From assembly GCA_021777765.1 (NCBI GenBank), contig JAJYDF010000003.1, positions 1 through 64,000 on the forward strand: a stretch of 64,000 bases of DNA, read 5' to 3'. Of the stretch, positions 1 to 8,894 are shown in pieces. The position numbers were made by a program, and so were the translations under genes. This stretch comes from Pseudomonadota bacterium (GTDB lineage Bacteria > Pseudomonadota > Gammaproteobacteria > DASZBR01). A model generated the notes under the pieces. It saw nothing but the letters and a program-made list of their open reading frames with translations, had not been told where the DNA came from and made no database searches. Positions within the stretch are counted from its first letter, which is position 1. Every line of letters begins with the position of its first letter.

Positions 1-86
1 AGTACCGTCTATCAAGTTAATAGGCAGAAATGAATTATTTTATTTTAAATAACACCTTTCTGCCTATTAACTTGATAGACGGTACT
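1..86. repeat. 30-bp perfect inverted repeat
   Basis: Bases 1-30 are the exact reverse complement of bases 57-86, with a 26-nt AT-rich spacer. The right arm runs into TTGACCCC. A sequence resembling the outer end recurs at 980-988 (AGTACCGTC) and, changed, at 49404-49420. It could be a miniature mobile element or a strong hairpin. It starts at the window edge, so more of it may lie to the left. Confidence 0.7.
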
Positions 87-237
87 TGACCCCTTTTATC
101 ATTTTAAACAAACCTTTTTTGGTCTATAATATTGGTTGAAATGGAATTAATAACTATTTAAGTATTAAGCAAAAAATGTATCGTAACTTATCATTTTTTT
201 GCTTGTTTTTAGGTTTTATCTAAGGGAGTATACGCTA

Positions 238-912
238 GTGTTAAAACATCGTTTGTTTAATTTTTTATTCAGTTTTTTCTTTCTGACATTATTGATTTCA
301 TCCACAGCAAATGCTGCAACAACCGCTCCTGCTTCTGCTTCAACAACCACATTAACGCCAGTGGGTCAGGTCATCATAACGGAAGGCACCGTAACCGATA
401 TGGATATTAATAAGCATATAAGACCCATTGCTCGTGGTGACAAATTTTATAACGGTGATACTTTAATTACAGCAGCCGAGTCAAAAGTACAAGTACGTTA
501 TACCGATGGCACAGTTCTTGCACTAGATGCAGATACGCAATTTAAAGTCACTAATTATCACTATCAGGAAGCAAATCAACCCGATAAAAATTTCGCCGTG
601 TTAATAAAAGGTGGATTTCGCGCATTAACTGGGCTCATCAGTAAAAATAATCCCGCTGCATATCAAGTTGATACTACCGTTGCAGCAATTGCAGTACGTG
701 GTACCAGTTTTGGTGCTTCATATAGAAATGGCAAATTGTTTATTGGTGTATGGAAAGGTCTGATTGTCATTGAAAACTCTGCCGGCTCTCTCTTATTAGG
801 TGCAAATCAAAATTATGATTACGCAGTAGTAACAGCAGCGGATAGTTCACCGGTAGGCCTACTCAGTCAACCTAACGAATTAGCTGGTCATTGCTTAGAA
901 ACACCAGGCTAA
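238..912 (+). CDS. FecR-domain secreted protein
   Basis: A 224-residue protein when started at GTG 238, which has AGGGAG about 9 nt upstream. An in-frame TTG at 199 would add 13 residues and has no ribosome site. Residues 1-28 form a signal peptide (hydrophobic core, then TANAA). The rest is a FecR domain: an RxGDxFYNGDTL segment, then a beta-rich DGTVLALD stretch, and the closing VRGTSFGA motif. In many proteobacteria such stand-alone periplasmic FecR proteins lie beside CHASE2 adenylate cyclases, and one lies at 3203-5425 here. The exact role is unknown. A hairpin terminator follows at once. Confidence 0.8.
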   Translation: MLKHRLFNFLFSFFFLTLLISSTANAATTAPASASTTTLTPVGQVIITEGTVTDMDINKHIRPIARGDKFYNGDTLITAAESKVQVRYTDGTVLALDADTQFKVTNYHYQEANQPDKNFAVLIKGGFRALTGLISKNNPAAYQVDTTVAAIAVRGTSFGASYRNGKLFIGVWKGLIVIENSAGSLLLGANQNYDYAVVTAADSSPVGLLSQPNELAGHCLETPG

Positions 913-927
913 TATTATTCAACTCAT

Positions 928-962
928 TTCACCTTTTCTTTCATTCAAAAAGAAAAGGTGAA
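928..962 (+). terminator. Intrinsic terminator after the FecR gene
   Basis: A perfect 14-bp stem (928-941 with 949-962) and a 7-nt loop, 16 nt after the stop codon and followed by a T-rich stretch (ATTCTTTTG). Confidence 0.75.
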
Positions 963-1024
963 TAATTCTTTTGTATTCAGTACCGTCAATGCGATTCAAT
1001 TTATTTTAATTAGGTCATTTAAAT

Positions 1025-1813
1025 ATGCGCGTACTACAAATTACTGATACTCATTTATTTGCTGATAGCCGTTCAAAATTACTAGGCATTAATACACAAC
1101 GCAGTTTAATGGCCGTATTACAACAAATTAAAAAAGAAAAAAACAAACCTGATGCCGTTCTTTTAACAGGCGATCTCTCACAAGATTGTTCCGCAAAATC
1201 TTATAAAACATTAGCAAAACTGGCATTAGCTACATTTAAATGTCCCGTTTTATGGTTACCCGGTAATCATGACCAACCCAAGACAATGCATAGAGTATTT
1301 ACTAAAACGAAATTAAATAATGACAAAATATTTCGTCAGGACAATTGGCAAATCATTTTATTAAATAGTCATTCTCCGGGACATGTATACGGTCATTTAC
1401 TCAAAAAAGAATTATCACGGCTAGAAAAATGTTTAAAAGAATTTCCCCATTTAAATACTTTAGTCGCATTACACCATCACCCTATTCCGGTTCAGTGCAA
1501 ATGGTTAGAAAATTTAGGTTTACAAAACTCATCTGCATTTTTAAAAATTATCGATAAATATAAAAATGTGCGCTGTGTATTATGGGGGCACATTCATCAA
1601 AAATTTGAAACAAAACGCCGTGGCATTCATTACTTGGCAACGCCGGCAACCTGCATTCAATTCAGACCCAAACAAGACGGTTTTGCTTTAGATGCTAAAG
1701 GAATGCCAGGCTATCGTTGGCTTAATTTAAAAAATAATGGAACAATGAGTACGGTAGTAAAGCGTGTGAAAGATTTCGATTTAACTATTGATTTAAAATC
1801 GACTGGTTATTGA
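1025..1813 (+). CDS. cpdA: 3',5'-cAMP phosphodiesterase CpdA
   Basis: A 262-residue calcineurin-like metallophosphoesterase that hydrolyses cAMP in the cytoplasm. All class III phosphodiesterase metal motifs are visible in order: DTH near residue 8, GDLSQD near 50, GNHD near 81, HHHP near 150 and GHIH near 188. The length is normal for CpdA. It lies close to a class III adenylate cyclase (3203-5425), so synthesis and breakdown of cAMP are encoded together. It converges with the propeller gene at 1826, leaving only 12 bp between the two stops. Confidence 0.9.
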   Translation: MRVLQITDTHLFADSRSKLLGINTQRSLMAVLQQIKKEKNKPDAVLLTGDLSQDCSAKSYKTLAKLALATFKCPVLWLPGNHDQPKTMHRVFTKTKLNNDKIFRQDNWQIILLNSHSPGHVYGHLLKKELSRLEKCLKEFPHLNTLVALHHHPIPVQCKWLENLGLQNSSAFLKIIDKYKNVRCVLWGHIHQKFETKRRGIHYLATPATCIQFRPKQDGFALDAKGMPGYRWLNLKNNGTMSTVVKRVKDFDLTIDLKSTGY

Positions 1814-1825
1814 TTTTAATCATTG

Positions 1826-3001
1826 TCACCGCATATTTCCGGTATGCCCTAATGAATATCTGCCAGGCTGTGGCCACACCGCTAAACCATGCGGTCCTTT
1901 TCCAACGGAAATTCTATGAATTAATATTCCTGTGTTGGTATCAAATACATACACTTCATTATCATATCGTCCAGATAACCATAGTTCTTTGCCATCAGCA
2001 CTTACATTACCCATATCAGGACTACCACCACCAATAATTGGCCAGGTGGCAACCACTTTTTGTGCATAAGGATCAATAACACTAATGCTGCCTGGGCCAT
2101 GTGATTTACAATAAGTCATTGACTGACAACCACGATTGGCAACATAAAATAATTTACCATCACGGCTAGGATAAATACTATGCGTGCCAATACCTGTTGG
2201 AATAAAACCAATTTGTTGAAATGATTGTGGATCAATCAGAAAAACACCATTGACCATCATATCTGCAACATAAAATGTTTTGCCATCAGGCGATAAACGA
2301 ATATCTTGTGGCATGCTTTTTACATTTTCATTATTTAAATTTAATGTTAAATAACCAATGACTTTATGTTGTATAACATCAACCTTTACTAATTGCCCTG
2401 AAAATTCACACGTTGCAATGGCATATTGGCCATCTGCGGTAAAATCCATATGATTAATTCCAGCACATTGCACCGGCAAAGATAATTGTAATGCCATGGT
2501 AATAGGATCACGAAAATCGAGCCTTTTATCAGATTCAGCAACAACAATGGCAGAATGACCATCGGGCGTAAAATATAAATTATAAGGATCATTGACTGCC
2601 ACATTATTTCCCGGCAGTGCGGTATTAGGATTAATAGGCGTTAAACTATTTCCTTGATCATTTGCTACCCATAATGTTTTTAAATCAAAGGAGGGCACAA
2701 CATGTTGCGGATTTTTTCCGACATTAAATGTTGCGATAACTGCATAGGTTTTTCGATCAATCACTGACACGGTATTATCTAAACTATTGGGAACATAAAC
2801 ACGCGGCAATGCATTTTGCACGACCGGAGAAAACATATTCACATTGGCGTGCTCATAAATATTAATCGGTTTTTGATCAGCAGAAACATTTTGTGGTTGA
2901 GTGAAATAAAATTTTAATGCAGATTGATTAAATATAATTAAAAAAATTGATGCGATAATAAATAAAATTATTAGATATATAAAAAGCTTTTTTGACTTCA
3001 T
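1826..3001 (-). CDS. Membrane-anchored YVTN beta-propeller protein
   Basis: A 391-residue protein with one N-terminal hydrophobic segment (about residues 5-26), probably an inner-membrane anchor or uncleaved signal. It then has at least five YVTN/NHL-type blades, recognisable by repeated Y/WVAN..DNTVSVID-like strands (VPNSLDNTVSVID, WVANDQGNSLTPI, YVADMMVNGVFLID, YVANRGCQS, LSGRYDNEVYVFD). Such YncE-like propellers usually act outside the cytoplasm as binding scaffolds or as parts of redox enzymes. No catalytic residue can be assigned. The upstream 200 bp hold a repeat element. Confidence 0.75.
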   Translation of the reverse strand: MKSKKLFIYLIILFIIASIFLIIFNQSALKFYFTQPQNVSADQKPINIYEHANVNMFSPVVQNALPRVYVPNSLDNTVSVIDRKTYAVIATFNVGKNPQHVVPSFDLKTLWVANDQGNSLTPINPNTALPGNNVAVNDPYNLYFTPDGHSAIVVAESDKRLDFRDPITMALQLSLPVQCAGINHMDFTADGQYAIATCEFSGQLVKVDVIQHKVIGYLTLNLNNENVKSMPQDIRLSPDGKTFYVADMMVNGVFLIDPQSFQQIGFIPTGIGTHSIYPSRDGKLFYVANRGCQSMTYCKSHGPGSISVIDPYAQKVVATWPIIGGGSPDMGNVSADGKELWLSGRYDNEVYVFDTNTGILIHRISVGKGPHGLAVWPQPGRYSLGHTGNMR

Positions 3002-3017
3002 TGAAATCTCCGTATCT

Positions 3018-3191
3018 TGTCATTCCCGCAGGCACAGTAATTAGCGAACATATATAACTAGTAAGCGGGAATCTATAACAAAAATATTAACGTGTACTAC
3101 TAAAAAAAATAATTCTTCTAAATTAATTCGATATAGATTCCCGCCTGAAAGTATATATTACTTTTCAATATTTTTCCGTGCGGGAATGACA
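3018..3191. repeat. CATTCCCGC palindromic element, copy 1
   Basis: A 174-bp element with nested inverted repeats: outer TGTCATTCCCGC (3018-3029) with GCGGGAATGACA (3180-3191), and inner GCGGGAATCTATA (from 3064) with TATAGATTCCCGC (to 3143). The same architecture recurs at 15237-15412, and an 18-nt fragment of the inner arm at 30639-30656. It resembles a miniature non-coding mobile element. Confidence 0.8.
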
Positions 3192-3202
3192 AGCGATTTT
3201 AT

Positions 3203-5425
3203 TTACTTCTCCAAATGCACCCATGATCCATCCCAATCGCTTGGTGGTGGATTTTGTATAAAATTGGCTATCCGCTCTAAATACATTGCATAAATATAAA
3301 CATCAGGATATTGCTCATGTAATTTTGCAAATTGAATTGTTGCCAATTGCCATTGCTGTTGATAATAATTTTCTAATGCTTGGATATATAATTCTAATTC
3401 GGTAGTTAATTCCGCTGTATTTTGATCTTGCGTACATATAGGTTCGTAAATTTTAATAGGAATTTCTTTTCCTTTTACTTTCACTCGGTCTAACAATCTA
3501 CAAACAATATTATTAATTTCTTGATAAGTATTTTCACCAATAATGATAGTGACATGATAATATTTAGTAAGGCCTTCTAGCCGTGATGCCAAATTAACTG
3601 AGTCACCCAATACAGTATATGAGCGGCGATATTTTGATCCCATGTCACCGACATTCATATCACCGGTATTTAACCCTATCCCCACACTAATTTCAGGCAA
3701 ATCCATTTCACGCAAAGTGGGCCTGATGCTATACATGGTGGCTCTCATTTCCATAGCAGATTCAACACCATGCTGCGCATGTTGTTGATCAGGCAATGGC
3801 GCGCCCCAAAATGCCATCACCATATCACCGACATATTTATCAATAGTGCCATTATGTTTGAATAAAACGCCGGTCATTTCTGTAAAAAAGAAATTCAACA
3901 TGCGTTTAATATCACTGATAGATAATTTTTCAGATATAGATGTAAAACTTCTAATATCCATAAATAATGCAGTCATTTCACGTTTTTCGCCTTCAAAACC
4001 GGCAATATTTTTTGCATTAATAATTTGTTCTACATAATCAGGTGGTACATATTCTGCAAATGCTTTTTTCAATTCAGAACGACGTTTATTTTCAGTAAAA
4101 AATCCGTAGGTCAGATTAAAAAGTGCTAAACCAATAATCAATGAACAAGATAAAACGATGGGTAATACCAAACCATCGTAACGCCAAAAATAAGACGTGA
4201 CACTGACAATGAGTGATAACGATAAAATAGAGCATAGCCCCATCCAGACAGGTCCAATATAGGGATATAAAATACTTAATAAAATACCAAAAAGAAGTAA
4301 TGTAGCTAATTCAACACCAGCAGCCCATGAAGGACGATAAAGAAAATATTTTTGTAAAATACTGGCAGCAACATCAGCATGAATTTCCACACCGGGATAA
4401 ACACTTTGTATCGGCGTTGCTTGTAAATCGCCAAGACCCACAGCAGAAGTACCAATAAATGCGATCATATTTTGTAATTTATGAGTGGGTACTTGATCAT
4501 GTAAAACATCTGTTGCAGAAATATAAGGAAATGTATATGCAGGGCCTTGATAAGAAATTAACACATTACTTTTTTGATCAGTGGGGATGATAGTATCGCC
4601 TAATTGTACCGAATCAACCGTATTAAGATTATTAATCATACTGGTATGTAACTGTATAGTATCTAATAATAAATATTCTTTTATTGCCGCTAATGCTAAT
4701 GAGGGATAAATTTGATCACCAAAACGAATTAATAAAGAATATTTGCGAATTATCCCATCATCGTCGGGCAATATAGAAACAGATGCACCATGTTGTGCTG
4801 CTTGTTGCAAGATAGGAATATTTGCAATATACGATTTCATTTCGGTAATAATTAATTTTTTGTCCTCTGGTGTATTTAACGTTAATAGAGGAGCCGGTAA
4901 CAACCCCACTGATGGATTGTTTGAATTATTAAAAAATATACCCAGTATCGTATCAACTTGTTTCACTGCGCCAGCAAAAATACGATCCGTATCAAACCCA
5001 GGAATTAATTGTTTAACATCATTCTCTAATTGTGGATTATTGATACCGGTGGCCTGCATTTTCTGTAGTGTTTCAGCAGCAACGTTGGGTTCGGGTTCAG
5101 GAAATAATTCGTCCATTGCGATAACAATGACGCCATCTTTTTTTAAATGATCAATTAAACTGGCAATTTTATCTCTAGACCAAGGCCAATGACCTTCGGC
5201 TTTTAAACTTTTTTCATCGATATCAATTATTACTATAGGCACATCTTGCAATGTATGTTTTTGTAACATTGCTTTTTGACGAATATCATAGACTAAATTA
5301 TCCAGACGCTGGATTATTGTGCCAATAATAGGTGGCGGTGAGATTTGGAAAATAATCGCACCAATAGTAATTAAAAAACCACAAAAAATGGGGATAAATT
5401 TATTGGTTACTGATAAATATTTCAT
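3203..5425 (-). CDS. CHASE2-domain class III adenylate cyclase
   Basis: A 740-residue inner-membrane protein. One N-terminal membrane segment (about 10-28) precedes a periplasmic CHASE2 sensor (about 35-345, with the typical IDEKSL...WPWSR start). Three membrane helices follow (about 365-445), then a cytoplasmic class III cyclase domain (about 480-660). The two metal aspartates are D490 (FMDIRSF) and D534 (KYVGDMVMAFWG), 44 residues apart. The lysine in DKYVGD and the later GDSVNLASRLE segment fit ATP rather than GTP as substrate. The C-terminal 70 residues look helical. It probably makes cAMP in answer to an external signal; CpdA lies nearby. Confidence 0.85.
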   Translation of the reverse strand: MKYLSVTNKFIPIFCGFLITIGAIIFQISPPPIIGTIIQRLDNLVYDIRQKAMLQKHTLQDVPIVIIDIDEKSLKAEGHWPWSRDKIASLIDHLKKDGVIVIAMDELFPEPEPNVAAETLQKMQATGINNPQLENDVKQLIPGFDTDRIFAGAVKQVDTILGIFFNNSNNPSVGLLPAPLLTLNTPEDKKLIITEMKSYIANIPILQQAAQHGASVSILPDDDGIIRKYSLLIRFGDQIYPSLALAAIKEYLLLDTIQLHTSMINNLNTVDSVQLGDTIIPTDQKSNVLISYQGPAYTFPYISATDVLHDQVPTHKLQNMIAFIGTSAVGLGDLQATPIQSVYPGVEIHADVAASILQKYFLYRPSWAAGVELATLLLFGILLSILYPYIGPVWMGLCSILSLSLIVSVTSYFWRYDGLVLPIVLSCSLIIGLALFNLTYGFFTENKRRSELKKAFAEYVPPDYVEQIINAKNIAGFEGEKREMTALFMDIRSFTSISEKLSISDIKRMLNFFFTEMTGVLFKHNGTIDKYVGDMVMAFWGAPLPDQQHAQHGVESAMEMRATMYSIRPTLREMDLPEISVGIGLNTGDMNVGDMGSKYRRSYTVLGDSVNLASRLEGLTKYYHVTIIIGENTYQEINNIVCRLLDRVKVKGKEIPIKIYEPICTQDQNTAELTTELELYIQALENYYQQQWQLATIQFAKLHEQYPDVYIYAMYLERIANFIQNPPPSDWDGSWVHLEK

Positions 5426-5444
5426 GTGTAATATCCATATACAC

Positions 5445-5482
5445 TTTTTTTCCTTCTCCCGCTTGCAGGAGAAGGAAAAAAA
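5445..5482. terminator. CTTCTCC hairpin acting as bidirectional terminator
   Basis: A perfect 15-bp stem (5445-5459 with 5468-5482) whose outer part is T7 on one side and A7 on the other, so it can work in both directions. It lies just after the hda stop codon on the minus strand. It belongs to the CTTCTCCCGC repeat family of this window. Confidence 0.65.
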
Positions 5483-5486
5483 TCCT

Positions 5487-6227
5487 TTAAATTTTTAACA
5501 CACTTTTCACAAAAGGAATTGTCAATTTCCTCTGCTCCACCAACGAAGCATGATCTAATTTCTCTAATATGGGAAACAACGCCGCCATATTTCTAGAACA
5601 GCGATTTAACAAAAAAAGCCCAACTTGTTGAGTTATTTCTAATCCACGTGCTTTTGCCCGTGATTGCAACACAGTTAATTTTTCACCATCCTCTAATGAA
5701 TTAACATGTAAACTCAATAAACTATTTAATCGTGATTGTAAATCAGGTAATGATAGCGGTAGCTGTTTCACTGCGATATGACCTGAAAAAATGACACGTG
5801 TATTTGGCGAGGACAACATTCTATTATAAAAATGAAATAAGGCCTCTTCCCAAGAGAATTGCCCCGCTATGACATCGCAATCATCAATAGCAATAAATGA
5901 GAGATTATCCAATCCCTCTAATATTTGAGGTGACAATTCACTGGCTTGTTTTAATGGCAGATATAAACTGGTCTGTCCATGTGCAGATACATAATGACAA
6001 CACGCTTGCAATAAATGACTTAAACCACAACCTACGGAGCCCCACAAATAAATCATTTGCTCATTTAATTTATTTTCATGATTATCAGACGAGGTCTGAT
6101 TAATTTCATCAACATTTAATAAAAATTGTTGAAGAAAATGAATTGTTGCTTCATTTCTACCCAATGTGAAATTTGTAAAAGTAGCATCATCACGTAATGA
6201 AATGCCTAAAGTTAATTGATTCATCAT
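5487..6227 (-). CDS. hda: DnaA regulatory inactivator Hda
   Basis: A 246-residue DnaA-paralogue AAA+ protein. Hda bound to the sliding clamp stimulates ATP hydrolysis by DnaA and so prevents re-initiation of replication. The N-terminal QLTLGI (residues 4-9) matches the clamp-binding motif of Hda. A nucleotide-binding region (WGSVGCGLSHLL), a Walker-B-like IDD and the lid domain follow. The P-loop lysine is replaced by leucine; from memory E. coli Hda has arginine there. The start codon overlaps the end of perM by 4 nt, so the two are translationally coupled. Confidence 0.88.
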   Translation of the reverse strand: MMNQLTLGISLRDDATFTNFTLGRNEATIHFLQQFLLNVDEINQTSSDNHENKLNEQMIYLWGSVGCGLSHLLQACCHYVSAHGQTSLYLPLKQASELSPQILEGLDNLSFIAIDDCDVIAGQFSWEEALFHFYNRMLSSPNTRVIFSGHIAVKQLPLSLPDLQSRLNSLLSLHVNSLEDGEKLTVLQSRAKARGLEITQQVGLFLLNRCSRNMAALFPILEKLDHASLVEQRKLTIPFVKSVLKI

Positions 6228-7339
6228 GGTTTAATATTAATCACATCAGAAACAGTCGATTTTTTATAAAAATCACTTTGCAAATAATAGCTGTGTATAT
6301 GCCGTATTAACACCATAATTATTGCAGCGACAGGTAATGCCAATAATACACCAACAAAACCAAATAATTGTCCACCGGCTAATACTGCAAAAATGACAGC
6401 AACAGGATGTAAACCGATACGATCACCAATTAATAAAGGCGTTAATATCATTCCTTCCAAAAGATGACCTAAAAGGAATACGATGAGGGTAAAAATTAAA
6501 TGTTTAATATCTTGAAATTGAAAATAGGTTGCTAGAACAGCAATCACTAGCCCGGTCATAGAGCCTAAATAAGGCACAATACTTAATACGCCAATAATCA
6601 CACCGATTAATAAAGCAAAATCTAAACCGACAATCTTCAAGCCAATAGAAAAATAAAATCCCAATACTAACATCACCAGTAATTGGCCACGGAAAAATGC
6701 ACCTACCACTTCATTACATTCATTAAATAAATGACTTACTTTAGGTAATATATTAGGTGGGAAAAGCTGTTTAGTTTTAATGACCACTTTGTCCCAATCG
6801 CGTAATAAATAAAAATTAACTACAGGGATCAACACTAGATTAATCACAAATTTTACTAAAACCAATCCAGATTCATGTAATGTTTTAAACATATATTGCG
6901 CAACATTAGATGCTTGTTCCCAATGCCCGGTTAGCGCTGTTTTCAAAGTATTTAAATCTAAATTAAGGGTGATATTGAAATTAGATTCTATCCACGGAAT
7001 TGCACTGAGTTGAACCCAATTAATCGCTTGCGGTAGCCTTTCAATTAATAATGCGATTTGTTTTTGTATTAATGGCACAATTAAAAATAATAATAAGATG
7101 ATCGACATTAACAATATTAAGAATACGATAACCGCTGCCAAAGTTCTTGGGATTTTGTAACGTGTGAGTCGATTAACAAGAGGATCGCCTAAATAAGCCA
7201 ATAATCCAGCAATTAAAAAGGGAGTCAACACGTCGCTTAATAAATAGATTAAGGCCAAGAATAAAATGATGCCTGAGATGATCAAACCTCTTTGCGAGAA
7301 CATGATTTGACGTGTTGATGATTGCGCTTCTTGGTTCAT
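6224..7339 (-). CDS. perM: AI-2E/PerM-family membrane protein
   Basis: A 371-residue polytopic membrane protein with about seven or eight hydrophobic helices and the family segments LTPFLIAGLLAYLGDP near the N-terminus and PYLGSMTG / LTPLLIGDRIGLHP in the C-terminal half. Members are called AI-2E exporters or permeases, but substrates differ and none can be named here. It is the first gene of a two-gene operon with hda, a pairing common in gammaproteobacteria. The ATG at 7339 is the best start; the protein begins with a short polar tail. Confidence 0.85.
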   Translation of the reverse strand: MNQEAQSSTRQIMFSQRGLIISGIILFLALIYLLSDVLTPFLIAGLLAYLGDPLVNRLTRYKIPRTLAAVIVFLILLMSIILLLFLIVPLIQKQIALLIERLPQAINWVQLSAIPWIESNFNITLNLDLNTLKTALTGHWEQASNVAQYMFKTLHESGLVLVKFVINLVLIPVVNFYLLRDWDKVVIKTKQLFPPNILPKVSHLFNECNEVVGAFFRGQLLVMLVLGFYFSIGLKIVGLDFALLIGVIIGVLSIVPYLGSMTGLVIAVLATYFQFQDIKHLIFTLIVFLLGHLLEGMILTPLLIGDRIGLHPVAVIFAVLAGGQLFGFVGVLLALPVAAIIMVLIRHIHSYYLQSDFYKKSTVSDVINIKP

Positions 7340-7410
7340 TGCCCACCTTTGTGTTGCTTAAAAATTGTGTCACTTTACACTAGTATTGTGCATACTTGAA
7401 GCAGATGTGT

Positions 7411-7540
7411 TTTTCCTTCTCCCGCTTACGGGAGAAGGTGCCGAAGGCGGATGAGGGTGTGTTAATTAAATGTGTAGATCCTTTTAATACTCCCTCATCC
7501 GCCTTCGGCACTTTCTCCCCTACGGGGAGAAGGAAAAAAA
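7411..7540. repeat. Full-length CTTCTCCCGC element, copy 1
   Basis: A 130-bp near-palindrome. The CCTTCTCCCGC...GCGGGAGAAGG hairpin is followed by GCCGAAGGCGGATGAGGG, and both parts recur in reverse complement at the right end. The same layout is seen at 50482-50616. Short hairpins from the same family occur at 5445, 23369, 48061, 49470 and 60529. Confidence 0.8.
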
Positions 7541-7564
7541 TTAATTAATTGGTCTATCAATGAA

Positions 7565-8296
7565 ATGTTGAATAATTTATCCACTCTTAAAATTGCTCGA
7601 TATTACTTGCAAATATTGTTGTTTCTTTTAATAAGTCACATACAAATTGCTCACGCAGACATTTTATCAAGCAATCAAGCGGTTTACCGTATCAAATATG
7701 ATGGTGTCACTATCGGCAAATCCACAGTTATTTTAAAAACCTTGCCTCCGAACCATTATGTTTTGAGCATCTCCGATCAACCATCATTACCATTCCTCAG
7801 CGGTTATGTGCTAGAATCCAGCACCGGCATCTGGTCTGGCAAGCAATCGCTACCATTACATTACTTTTATAATTACCATTATTTTACTAAAAAGCGCCAA
7901 ATTGAATTGAATTTTAATTGGCATAATAAAAATGTTATTACCAATGTGAATGGCAAGCCATGGACAATGCCCGTTATTGTTGGAACACAAGATAAATTAA
8001 GTTATGAATTACAATTACGACAGGACTTATTAAATAATAAAAATATATTTTCTTATCCGGTCGCTGATGGCGGCAAAATAAAATATTATCAATTTAAAAT
8101 AATTGGCCATGAGATTATAACAACACCACTTGGCACATTTAATACAATAAAAATAATTCGCTTACCGATGCCTGAAAAAGAAAATCTCACGTTATGGATA
8201 GCTAAACAATTAAATTATCAAATAGTACAGATTGAACAAACAAAACATATTATGGATTATGGTGTCGCGGAAATAATTTCATATAAACAAATTTAA
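7565..8296 (+). CDS. DUF3108 periplasmic protein
   Basis: A 243-residue protein with an N-terminal signal sequence (hydrophobic about 14-28, cleavage likely after AHA). The remainder fits DUF3108: YRIKYDGVTIGKS near the N-terminus and a central block ending in TPLGTFNTIKI...LWIAKQLNYQIVQIE. The fold is a beta-barrel-like periplasmic domain of unknown function. It stands divergent from the perM-hda operon, a neighbourhood known from other gammaproteobacteria. Confidence 0.75.
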   Translation: MLNNLSTLKIARYYLQILLFLLISHIQIAHADILSSNQAVYRIKYDGVTIGKSTVILKTLPPNHYVLSISDQPSLPFLSGYVLESSTGIWSGKQSLPLHYFYNYHYFTKKRQIELNFNWHNKNVITNVNGKPWTMPVIVGTQDKLSYELQLRQDLLNNKNIFSYPVADGGKIKYYQFKIIGHEIITTPLGTFNTIKIIRLPMPEKENLTLWIAKQLNYQIVQIEQTKHIMDYGVAEIISYKQI

Positions 8297-8316
8297 AAAT
8301 TGTAAAAATGTAGCAT

Positions 8317-8395
8317 GGAGGATCTAGCACAGCGGCATGTCCGGAGATTTGTTAAAACTCTTGGATACATCGCTGCTCTTCTTTTTCCGGGCTAT
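8317..8395. repeat. Degenerate GTAGCCCGG-type repeat
   Basis: The stretch holds GCACAGCGGCATGTCCGG and, about 40 nt on, a partial complement (TCGCTGCTC...CCGGGCTA). It matches, with many changes, the element at 46061-46149. The rest of 8297-8546 is AT-rich with a broken CTTCTCCCGC-like half at 8446-8470. I see no gene there. Confidence 0.45.
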
Positions 8396-8546
8396 AACAA
8401 TATAAAAGTAGTACAATATAATTTCCTTCATCCACGCTTGACACATTCTCCCGCAAACGAGGGAAGGAAAAAATGCTGTTGTTATTAATAATAATTGAAA
8501 TCTGATTGTTATTTATTAAATATTTTAAATTGGAGAAATTACTATT

Positions 8547-8894
8547 ATGGTTAAATCAAAGTTAATTACTAATTTAACAAATAACTTAATGCCCCTCGGC
8601 TTAAGTGAAAAGCAAATTAACCGCGGTGTTAATTTAATTATTAATCAGATACGCTCTTGCCTTGGCAAAGGTGGGCGTGTTGAAGTACGCGGTTTTGGCA
8701 GTTTTAATTTACATTATCAAGCAAGACGAAATGCACATAATCCTAAAACAGGTGAAAAAGTCATTTCCCCCCCACGTTATCGCGCGCATTTTAAACCGGG
8801 TAAAGAATTACGCCTGCGAGTCAATGCGGCAGCAAAAATAGTTCAACAAAAATCCAAACCGACGCTGGTTGCAGCTAGGCCCGTGGAAGCGTAA
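8547..8894 (+). CDS. ihfB: Integration host factor beta subunit
   Basis: A 115-residue HU/IHF-family DNA-bending protein. It begins VKSKLI like IhfB and carries the conserved [13 protein letters not shown] strand, the beta-arm [12 protein letters not shown] with the intercalating proline, and the closing [13 protein letters not shown]. The usual length is about 95 residues; a 20-residue Lys/Ala/Pro-rich tail is added here. Its 3' end overlaps the convergent dcd gene by 20 bp. It is expected to pair with an IHF alpha subunit outside the window. Confidence 0.85.
   Translation: MVKSKLITNLTNNLMPLGLSEKQINRGVNLIINQIRSCLGKGGRVEVRGFGSFNLHYQARRNAHNPKTGEKVISPPRYRAHFKPGKELRLRVNAAAKIVQQKSKPTLVAARPVEA

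Noticed and set aside
4743..5150. 135-residue plus-strand ORF
   Set aside because: It lies wholly inside the cyclase gene on the other strand and shows no protein-like features or ribosome site.
7411..7540. CRISPR-like repeat array
   Set aside because: The repeated units are palindromes in inverted pairs with no regular spacers; they are dispersed intergenic repeats.
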